Shown here piece by piece: positions 1-6,155 of a DNA stretch of 13,372 nucleotides. The stretch spans positions 1-13,372 of the forward strand of contig CALIJH010000002.1 in the NCBI GenBank assembly GCA_938017765.1, written 5' to 3'. The position numbers were made by a program, and so were the translations under genes. Numbering within the stretch: position 1 is the stretch's first letter; every line of letters begins with the position of its first letter. This DNA comes from an uncultured Leptotrichia sp. (GTDB lineage: Bacteria > Fusobacteriota > Fusobacteriia > Fusobacteriales > Leptotrichiaceae). The notes under the pieces are model-generated. The model had not been told where the DNA came from. It did no database searches and saw only the letters and a program-made list of their open reading frames with translations.

Positions 1-769
1 CATAAACTGAATTTTTATTCTCTATTACCATTTGCCAGAAAGGATATTTTATAATTCCCGGTGTATTGTTTCCTATTCCCAGTTCAAGAAAGACTGTTTT
101 TTTATCTTTATATTTTTTTAAAAATTCCGCATAATTTTTATTAGCTTTATACCACCCCTCGTCCTGAACAAATTTCTCATCTTTTCGCAAATTCATTGTC
201 ATTTCTTTGTCGCAAATAGGGCAATGGGGAATTAAACTTGTAGGAATTTTCATATTTTCCTGCTCTCTTATCATTTTCCTTATGATTTCTTCATTATCAT
301 AAGTCTTATCATGACACGGAACGGAACATTGGAACAAACCGTAATCTCCTTGTGTATAATAAAGCTTTTTCTTATCAAATCCCGCTTTTTGTAACTGGTG
401 ATCAACATTAGTCGTTATAACAAAATAATTTCTGTCTTTTACGATATCCAGCAAATCTTTATACGCCTGACCTGCCCCTACATCATAACGATTGTAAAAC
501 ACGTGTCTGCTCCACCACGCCCAATACTCCTCACTTGTTTCAAAAGGATAAAATCCCCCCGAGTACATATCGTTAATACCATATTTATTGTTAAAATCGG
601 AAAAATATTTCATAAATCTTTCTCCTGAATAGCTCAATCCCGCCGAAGTCGACATTCCTGCTCCTATTCCTATTATTATAGCTTCGGAATTTTTTATTTT
701 TTCCGCGATTTTATTCAGTTTGTCCGAGTAATCTTCTATATATTTCATAGTCTCTGTCTTTGAAAACAT
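1..769 (-). CDS. Class M sirtuin (SirTM), protein ADP-ribosyltransferase; 3' end beyond window
   Basis: The visible 256 residues are the N-terminal part of a SIR2-fold protein of the SirTM class. Seen: the NAD-binding loop GAGMSTSAGL at residues 36-45, TTNVDHQ at 119-125, and QGDYG at 140-144, where deacetylating sirtuins have the catalytic His-Gly. Two Cys pairs (C148/C152 and C183/C186) form a likely zinc site. Known for the family: in Staphylococcus and Streptococcus, SirTM transfers ADP-ribose from NAD to a lipoylated GcvH-like protein rather than deacetylating. The start at 769 is chosen because GAGGTG lies 7 bases upstream. A second in-frame ATG at 748 lacks a comparable site. The gene overlaps the 3' end of the macrodomain gene by 59 bases in another frame, so the two are probably co-transcribed and translationally coupled. 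Family members run about 290-320 residues, so perhaps 40-60 are missing. Confident on family; substrate is inferred. Confidence 0.9.
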   Translation of the reverse strand, partial: MFSKTETMKYIEDYSDKLNKIAEKIKNSEAIIIGIGAGMSTSAGLSYSGERFMKYFSDFNNKYGINDMYSGGFYPFETSEEYWAWWSRHVFYNRYDVGAGQAYKDLLDIVKDRNYFVITTNVDHQLQKAGFDKKKLYYTQGDYGLFQCSVPCHDKTYDNEEIIRKMIREQENMKIPTSLIPHCPICDKEMTMNLRKDEKFVQDEGWYKANKNYAEFLKKYKDKKTVFLELGIGNNTPGIIKYPFWQMVIENKNSVY

Positions 770-1493
770 TAAATACCACCTCTGTTTCACTATTATTTTC
801 TTTTCTATATTCGTATACTGTATCAACTGCTATTTTAGCAGCTTCTTCATTCGGAAAATGAAATTCCCCCGTGGAGATACAACAGAATGCTATACTTTTT
901 AATCCCTCATTTTCTGCTACTTTCAGACAGGAATAATAACAGGACTTTAATATTTTTCTGTCTCTTTCCGTCAATTCCCCGTATACTATGGGTCCTACCG
1001 TATGAATGATATATTTACTTGGAAGATTAAATGCCGGAGTTATCTTTGCCTTACCCGTTTCCTCTTCCTTTCCCTGAAATGTCATCAGTTTATTGCAGGA
1101 AAGTCTAAGCTGTATTCCTGCATAAGTGTGAATCGCATTATCTATACAACGATGATTAGGTATAAAGCAGCCCAGCATTGCACTGTTTGCAGCATTGACT
1201 ATCGCGTCCGTTGCCAATGTTGTAATGTCCCCTTGCCACAGATATATCCTGTCTTTTAACGGTTTCAAATTACTTAATTCAGTAATTCCTTTTTCTTCCA
1301 GTTCATTTTTTAAATATTCGTCCTGTATTCTTAAAAACTCACTGTCAACTTCTTTAGGCGGTCTTACATTGAATAATACCCTAAGCAGCCACTTCTGCTC
1401 TTCATCATTATCAGAAATTTTAGTATCAATATACTGACTGTTCTCTTCTATCAATCTTTTCAGTAAATATTCTCTTCTTTCTCTCTGGTTCAT
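711..1493 (-). CDS. Zinc-type macrodomain protein-ADP-ribose hydrolase
   Basis: A 260-residue macrodomain protein predicted to remove ADP-ribose from proteins, reversing the adjacent SirTM. Seen: an N-terminal helical extension (residues 1-80), then the macrodomain with DAIVNAAN at 96-103, C109/H114/C116 in the GCFIPNHRC segment, HTVGP near 164, and ISTGEFHFP at 206-214. The Cys-His-Cys set matches the zinc-binding macrodomains found beside SirTM genes. The start at 1493 follows AAAGGAGGG at 1498-1506 and gives the family's usual length of about 260. The reading frame is open to an ATG at 1565, but that would add 24 unconserved-looking residues and has no good ribosome site. First gene of a two-gene (or longer) operon with a strong promoter about 100 bases upstream. 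In other genomes such operons also carry a GcvH-like protein and a lipoate ligase, which would lie left of the window if present. Confidence 0.92.
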   Translation of the reverse strand: MNQRERREYLLKRLIEENSQYIDTKISDNDEEQKWLLRVLFNVRPPKEVDSEFLRIQDEYLKNELEEKGITELSNLKPLKDRIYLWQGDITTLATDAIVNAANSAMLGCFIPNHRCIDNAIHTYAGIQLRLSCNKLMTFQGKEEETGKAKITPAFNLPSKYIIHTVGPIVYGELTERDRKILKSCYYSCLKVAENEGLKSIAFCCISTGEFHFPNEEAAKIAVDTVYEYRKENNSETEVVFNVFKDRDYEIYRRLLGQTE

Positions 1494-1594
1494 AAAACCC
1501 TCCTTTGTTAATCCATTGCATGATATTTTCAAACAAATATTATTTTCCAATTTTAAAAATTTCATCTATTTTAAAACTCTTTTAATTTAATAAC

Positions 1595-1623
1595 ATTATA
1601 TCAGACACTTTCTGATATGTCTA
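1595..1623 (-). promoter_or_regulatory. Strong sigma-70-type promoter for the macrodomain/SirTM operon
   Basis: Read on the minus strand, TAGACA (1618-1623, five of six matches to TTGACA) is followed by a 17-base spacer and a perfect TATAAT (1595-1600). Transcription would begin near 1588, leaving a leader of about 95 bases before the chosen start at 1493. Spacing and both hexamers are near-ideal. Confidence 0.75.
1598..1618. promoter_or_regulatory. Candidate repressor operator: perfect 8-bp inverted repeat over the -10/spacer
   Basis: ATATCAGA (1598-1605) and TCTGATAT (1611-1618) are perfect inverted copies separated by five bases (CACTT). The repeat fills the promoter spacer, overlaps three bases of the -10 and touches the -35. 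A dimeric repressor bound here would block RNA polymerase. The regulator is not identifiable from this window. It does not resemble the usual Rex operator (TTGTGAA-type arms). Confidence 0.55.
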
Positions 1624-1779
1624 TTACAATAATTTTCTAAATCTGTTATTTTTTAAATTTTCCTTTTAAGATATCTCTATCGATGAATTACAAATAACAG
1701 TTTTATAATATTCGACTTTTCAGCTTTCTTTCAGGTTATTCTGATAAAATAGAACTATAAAAGAAATATTAATATTTAC

Positions 1780-1784
1780 GGAGG
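1780..1784 (+). promoter_or_regulatory. Ribosome binding site for the 1792 gene
   Basis: GGAGG lies 7 bases before the ATG at 1792 and fixes this start. Upstream -10-like hexamers (TATAAT near 1704, TAAAAT near 1745) exist, but neither has a convincing -35 at the right distance. Confidence 0.7.
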
Positions 1785-1791
1785 TTTTTAA

Positions 1792-2952
1792 ATGAAAATT
1801 AATTTTAAAAAAATAATATTAGGCGGATTTTTTTTGAGTAATCTATATATATGGGGAATTTCCATACCAATAGAAAAGTATACATGTCCTATCGGAAATG
1901 AAAAATTTGAAGACCGTTATCCGGCTCAATGTCCGACTAATAAATTTGTGATATTTAAAAATGATTTTACTGAAACTGAGCTGAAGAAGTATGAAAAGGT
2001 TATCAACAGCAAATCATATCGTGAAATCCCGAAAAATGCGAGCAGATACTATTATTTAGCAAGATTTTATGAGCTGGTCGGAGAATTTTCCGACAAAAAG
2101 ATAGGAAAAGCATACTTTGATGCATATTTTTATGACCGTTCATCCGAATCGATAACAAAAGAATCACTTCAAAAAAGTATACGATATCTTGAAAAAACAG
2201 TTAAAACAAAAAATGATGAGGAAGCATTAGACTACTTGGCAACTCTATATTCCGAAACTGAAGAATATGACAAAATGAACAAAATTTTAGACAGACTTTC
2301 AAAACTGAATTTAGAAAAAACGGTAGAATTTTACTACAATCTCACAACCATTGATTCTAACAGAAGTGATTATTATGATTTTAAAAATAAAGTCAGAGAC
2401 AAAGCTGCTAAAAAAATGATAGCATCCAAAGCTCTCGAACTTCTCCAAAAAAAATTAGATAAAGACAGAAAAAACAAAAAAGAAATTACTGAAAAACAGT
2501 TATTACGTCAAGCCAAACTCTACCGTGAACTGGACAGAACATCTGAAATAGACGGATTATTTTCAAAAGCTGATAAAAAATTCGGAAAAGCAGCAGCCCT
2601 GTTTTATATGGATGAACCTGAAGAATTTTTAGGATTTGTCTATAACAATGATATTCTTTCCACAGAAAAAAAACTTGAACAAGCTATAATTTATATAGAT
2701 AAATATATTTCATATCTGGATAGCATAGAAAATACTGAAGATAAAAAAACTGAAAAAATAAGAGCTTTGCTGATTAAAGTTGAGGCAAACAGACGTTTAA
2801 AAAGATTTGATGAAGCTGAAAAGATTTTAAAAAATATTCCTTTAAAAGATATAAATAAAACTGTCAAACTTGACTACGACACACTTAAAGAAAAAGTAAA
2901 ATCTAAAAATTCAGAGGTAATACAATATTTCCCACTACAGATAATGTATTAA
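1792..2952 (+). CDS. Exported helical-repeat (TPR-like) protein with N-terminal CPIG motif, function unknown
   Basis: I recognise no named family member. The 386-residue product begins with a basic stretch and a hydrophobic segment (about residues 7-24), a likely signal peptide or membrane anchor; no lipobox is evident. Just after it comes CPIGNEKFE (C32) and then CPTNKFVIF (C47). This two-Cys arrangement recalls an uncharacterised group with CPIG...CP followed by helical repeats, and could be a metal site or a disulfide. The rest is lysine- and glutamate-rich and helical, with TPR-like units. The clearest is near 322-350, with A-A-A spacing and FDEAEKILKNIP. GGAGG at 1780-1784 sets the start, with no in-frame alternative nearby. 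It is the only plus-strand gene, divergent from the macrodomain operon across about 300 bases. A terminator-type hairpin lies downstream at 3156-3199. It probably acts in the periplasm or cell envelope through protein-protein contacts, but this is inference. Confidence 0.8.
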   Translation: MKINFKKIILGGFFLSNLYIWGISIPIEKYTCPIGNEKFEDRYPAQCPTNKFVIFKNDFTETELKKYEKVINSKSYREIPKNASRYYYLARFYELVGEFSDKKIGKAYFDAYFYDRSSESITKESLQKSIRYLEKTVKTKNDEEALDYLATLYSETEEYDKMNKILDRLSKLNLEKTVEFYYNLTTIDSNRSDYYDFKNKVRDKAAKKMIASKALELLQKKLDKDRKNKKEITEKQLLRQAKLYRELDRTSEIDGLFSKADKKFGKAAALFYMDEPEEFLGFVYNNDILSTEKKLEQAIIYIDKYISYLDSIENTEDKKTEKIRALLIKVEANRRLKRFDEAEKILKNIPLKDINKTVKLDYDTLKEKVKSKNSEVIQYFPLQIMY

Positions 2953-3155
2953 TTTTTTGTAAATTTCAATAAATCGGGCAAATAAAGTTTCAATAAATTT
3001 GATATATTTTATATATTTATAAAGATTTTTAAAATAGTAAAATAAAAACAGTCAATCATTTTTTTGTTTTCAATAATTTTATTAAGTGCTACTTATATTC
3101 TTTATATTTATTTGATATAAAATTATTTTTTAAAAATTCATACAAAAAATAAAAT

Positions 3156-3199
3156 AAAAATGAGGATATCTCATAAGTCATGAGACAACCTCATTTTTT
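3156..3199. terminator. Bidirectional intrinsic terminator between the TPR-like gene and ffh
   Basis: AAAAATGAGG (3156-3165) pairs with CCTCATTTTT (3189-3198). Inside it, TCTCAT (3169-3174) pairs with ATGAGA (3180-3185) around a five-base loop. A three-base internal loop lies on each side between the stems. T-rich runs follow on both strands, so it can end ffh transcription (its stop is at 3217) and transcription from the convergent 1792-2952 gene. The remaining 2953-3155 stretch is very AT-rich. It contains an 11-base direct repeat TTTCAATAAAT (2964 and 2988) and no gene I can support. Confidence 0.8.
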
Positions 3200-3216
3200 A
3201 TTTTTATAATGACAAG

Positions 3217-4557
3217 TTATCTTTTCCTTTTGGTTTTTCCTCCCCGCATTCCGCCAAGTCCCGGTATTGCACCGCTATTGAACATTTTCATCATCTGTTT
3301 CATCTGCTCAAATTGTTTTATAAGCCTGTTTACATCATTGACTTCCACTCCACTACCTTTTGCTATCCTGATTTTTCTGCTTCCATTCAGTATTTTCGGG
3401 TCTCTCCTTTCCTGTATCGTCATTGAAAATATTATCCCTTCCACTCTTTTCATTTCCTTTTCAGCCATAGCCATATCAATGGCACTTGTATCCACTCCCG
3501 GTATCATTTTCATAATTCCGGCAAGGGAACCCATTTTTCTTATCATTTTAAACTGTTTCAAAAAATCTTCAAAATCAAACTGATTTTTTCTAAATTTTTC
3601 TTCCATTTTTTTAGCTTCATTTTCATCAATAGCTTCCTGAGCTTTTTCCACAAGGGAAACTACATCTCCCATTCCGAGTATTCTCGAAGCAAGTCTGTCA
3701 GGATGAAACGGTGCTATATCATCAAGTTTTTCTCCCTCGCTTATAAATTTAATGGGCTTTCCTGCCACTTCCTTTACGGAAAGGGCAGCCCCTCCTCGAG
3801 TATCTCCGTCGAGTTTTGTCAGAACAACACCCGTTATATCCAACTGTTCATTAAAAGTTTTTGCAACATTTACTGCGTCCTGACCTGTCATACCGTCTAC
3901 AACGAGGAGTATCTCATGAGGACTGAAAGTCGTTTTTATATTTTGAAGCTCTTCCATAAGCTGTTCATCAATATGCAGACGTCCCGCAGTATCTATTATT
4001 ACATAAGTTGCGTGAGCCGACTTTGCTTCTTCTATCCCTTTTTCGCAGATTTCTATTACATCAGTGCTTTCATCAATAGTAAAAGAAGGAACTTTTATCT
4101 GCTCTGCCAAAACTTTCAGCTGCTTTTTTGCTGCAGGTCTGTATACGTCAGCTCCGATAAGAAAAGGACTTTCCCCTTTGGATTTCAGATATTTTGACAG
4201 TTTCCCTGCAAAAGTTGTCTTTCCAGCCCCCTGTAACCCTGAAAGCATTATTACAGTCGGAGCTTTGGCAGCTTTAGCTATGAGTACATTTGTTCCACCC
4301 AGAACTTCCACAAGCTCATCGTTTACTATTTTAATAAATTGCTGGGTAGGATTGACCCCTTTTATTACGTTTTCTCCAAGAGCTTTATCCCTTATTTTTG
4401 CAACAAAATTCTTTGCAACCGTATAATTTACATCCGCTTCCAGTAATGCCAGTCTGACTTCTCTCAAAGCTTCTTTCATATTTGCTTCGGTCAATTTCCC
4501 CTGACCGCTTACTTTTTTAAATATATCTTTAAATCTGTCTCCTAAGCTATTAAACAT
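3217..4557 (-). CDS. ffh: Signal recognition particle GTPase Ffh (SRP54)
   Basis: The protein component of the bacterial signal recognition particle. It binds signal sequences of nascent membrane and secreted proteins with the SRP RNA and delivers ribosomes to FtsY at the membrane. The 446-residue length is normal. Seen: N domain (1-90); G domain with GLQGAGKT at 107-114 (G1), DTAGR at 189-193 (G3) and TKLD at 247-250 (G4); and a methionine-rich M domain (about 325-435) for RNA and signal-peptide binding. The tail is very basic (GGKTKRKR). The ATG overlaps the ylxM stop by one base (TAATG), so translation is coupled. Last gene of the tgt-ylxM-ffh run, followed by a hairpin terminator. No SRP RNA gene is seen in this window. 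Confidence 0.98.
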   Translation of the reverse strand: MFNSLGDRFKDIFKKVSGQGKLTEANMKEALREVRLALLEADVNYTVAKNFVAKIRDKALGENVIKGVNPTQQFIKIVNDELVEVLGGTNVLIAKAAKAPTVIMLSGLQGAGKTTFAGKLSKYLKSKGESPFLIGADVYRPAAKKQLKVLAEQIKVPSFTIDESTDVIEICEKGIEEAKSAHATYVIIDTAGRLHIDEQLMEELQNIKTTFSPHEILLVVDGMTGQDAVNVAKTFNEQLDITGVVLTKLDGDTRGGAALSVKEVAGKPIKFISEGEKLDDIAPFHPDRLASRILGMGDVVSLVEKAQEAIDENEAKKMEEKFRKNQFDFEDFLKQFKMIRKMGSLAGIMKMIPGVDTSAIDMAMAEKEMKRVEGIIFSMTIQERRDPKILNGSRKIRIAKGSGVEVNDVNRLIKQFEQMKQMMKMFNSGAIPGLGGMRGGKTKRKR

Positions 4558-4886
4558 TAAAGCACCTCATTATAATCAAAATCTTCTATTATTTTTTCCA
4601 AATTTTCTTTTGTGAAATTATCTCTTAAATTTTCCAGTTTTCTTTTCAATTTTTTTTCTTTTTCAAACATTCCCAATTTTTCCTCATATTCATCCAACTG
4701 TTTAAACCCTCTTTTTATATTGTCAAAAACTGCTTGTCTCGTGATTTCATATTTTTCAGCAATCTCACTCAATGACTCATTTTCCTCAAGATAGAGTTCC
4801 AAATATTTTTTTTGTCTCTCGGAAAACAGTTCACTGTAATATAAGAAAAGGGTAGAATATTTCAAAAAATTATCCAATTTGTCCAT
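4557..4886 (-). CDS. ylxM: YlxM family helix-turn-helix protein (UPF0122), SRP-associated
   Basis: A 109-residue protein with a sigma-factor region-4-like helix-turn-helix (about 22-70). It contains SERQKKYLELYLEENESL followed by SEIAEKYEITRQAVFDNIKR, and then a charged coiled-coil tail. This matches YlxM/UPF0122, which sits beside ffh in many low-GC genomes and has been linked to SRP function in streptococci. Whether it binds DNA, RNA or Ffh here is not shown by the sequence. GAGGAAA just before the ATG at 4886 supports the start. It begins 12 bases after the tgt stop and overlaps the ffh start by one base. Confidence 0.93.
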   Translation of the reverse strand: MDKLDNFLKYSTLFLYYSELFSERQKKYLELYLEENESLSEIAEKYEITRQAVFDNIKRGFKQLDEYEEKLGMFEKEKKLKRKLENLRDNFTKENLEKIIEDFDYNEVL

Positions 4887-4898
4887 AATTTCCTCTAT

Positions 4899-6059
4899 TC
4901 ATATAGATTTAGGCTTTATCCATTCACTGTTTTTTCCCATAGTGTAGTTTTTTATAAATTCTTCCTTGAATTCCTTAAATCTTTTCTCTAAAATGGCGTT
5001 TCTCGCGTCTTCCATTAATTTCAAAAGAAAATATAAATTATGATAAGTGGTAAGTCTCTGTCCCAAAATTTCTTCCGCTTTAAACAAATGTCTTATATAG
5101 CCCCTCGTATAATTTTTACATACATAACAGTCACATTCATCTAAAGGTCTTTCATCTTTTGAATATACAGCATTTTTTATTACAAGCCTGCCGCATTTTG
5201 TAAATACCGTTCCATGCCGACCTATCCTTGTAGGCTGGACACAGTCCATCATATCTATCCCGTGTTCTACAGCTTCCAGCATATCCAAAGGCTCTCCTAC
5301 ACCCATTAAATATCTCGGCTTATTTTCAGGAACTTTGGGAGTAATGTATTTCAATATTCTGTACATATCTTCCCTCGGCTCTCCCACTGCCAGTCCTCCT
5401 ATAGCATAACCTGCAAAATCATCGTCCATTTCGTACAGCTCTTCCAAACTTTTATCTCTCAAATCCTCGTATATTCCTCCCTGAACTATGGCGAATAATC
5501 CTTGTCTGTCTTTATTTTTATTGGCTTCTATACATCTTTTTGCCCATCTCGAAGTCCTTTCTACAGAAGGTATCATATATTCCCTCGACGACATCCCGTG
5601 AGGACACTCATCAAGTACCATCATTATATCACTCCCGAGATTATTTTGTATGGATATCGACTTTTCAGGAGAAAGGAAATGTTTTGAGCCGTCTATATGA
5701 GACCTGAAATGGACTCCTTCTTCTTTTATCTTTCTCAAATCTCCCAGACTGAACACCTGAAATCCTCCACTATCAGTCAATATAGGTCTGTCCCAGTTCA
5801 TAAATTTATGCAGCCCGCCAAAATCATCAATTAGCTCATCTCCCGGTCTTAAATAGAGATGATAAGTATTTCCAAGAATTATTTGTGCATTTATTTTTTC
5901 AAGCTCTTCTTTTGTCATTGTTTTTACTGTAGCCTGTGTACCTACCGGCATAAAAACAGGTGTCTTTATTACCCCGTGAGGAGTTTCTATTATTCCTGCC
6001 CTCGCATTTCCGTCAGTAGCTTCCATTGTGTATCTCACGGGATTTTCAAATTTACTCAT
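4899..6059 (-). CDS. tgt: Queuine tRNA-guanine transglycosylase (Tgt)
   Basis: Exchanges guanine-34 in the anticodon of GUN tRNAs (Tyr, His, Asn, Asp) for the queuosine precursor preQ1. The 386-residue length is typical of bacterial enzymes. Seen: substrate-binding DSGGFQVFS with D96, and the GYAIGGLAVGEP loop (218-228). The nucleophile is D272 in MDCVQPTR, with RHGTVFT following. The zinc site is C309, C311, C314 and H340. All catalytic and metal residues are present, so the enzyme should be active. The start is preceded by GGAGG at a long distance (12 bases) and by a closer AAGG. It follows rel by 96 bases with no clear terminator between, so partial read-through from rel is possible. It precedes ylxM by 12 bases. 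No other queuosine gene is in the window. Confidence 0.98.
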   Translation of the reverse strand: MSKFENPVRYTMEATDGNARAGIIETPHGVIKTPVFMPVGTQATVKTMTKEELEKINAQIILGNTYHLYLRPGDELIDDFGGLHKFMNWDRPILTDSGGFQVFSLGDLRKIKEEGVHFRSHIDGSKHFLSPEKSISIQNNLGSDIMMVLDECPHGMSSREYMIPSVERTSRWAKRCIEANKNKDRQGLFAIVQGGIYEDLRDKSLEELYEMDDDFAGYAIGGLAVGEPREDMYRILKYITPKVPENKPRYLMGVGEPLDMLEAVEHGIDMMDCVQPTRIGRHGTVFTKCGRLVIKNAVYSKDERPLDECDCYVCKNYTRGYIRHLFKAEEILGQRLTTYHNLYFLLKLMEDARNAILEKRFKEFKEEFIKNYTMGKNSEWIKPKSI

Positions 6060-6155
6060 AATTTCCTTTTTCCTCCGAATTTCTTTTTCAAATTTCTTTT
6101 CCGGATTTATTTTTTATCCGATTTTATTAATTTCATAATTTTTTGAACTGCTTAT

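Noticed and set aside
398..628. 76-codon plus-strand open frame at the left edge
   Set aside because: It is antisense to the SirTM gene, whose minus-strand frame carries clear sirtuin motifs throughout this stretch.
1643..1700. 9-base inverted repeat CTGTTATTT / AAATAACAG with a 40-base spacing between the divergent genes
   Set aside because: It is perfect but AT-rich and widely spaced, does not sit on a recognisable promoter and is not part of a stable hairpin; chance is plausible in this composition.
3703..4426. Long plus-strand open frames (164 and 120 codons) opposite ffh
   Set aside because: They lie wholly antisense to the intact, motif-rich ffh gene, encode Phe/Ser/Cys-rich sequence typical of reverse-strand shadows, and have no convincing ribosome sites.
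6097..6124. CGGAT...ATCCG small hairpin between rel and tgt
   Set aside because: There are only five base pairs, a nine-base loop and no strong T-run on the transcribed strand, so it is too weak to call a terminator.
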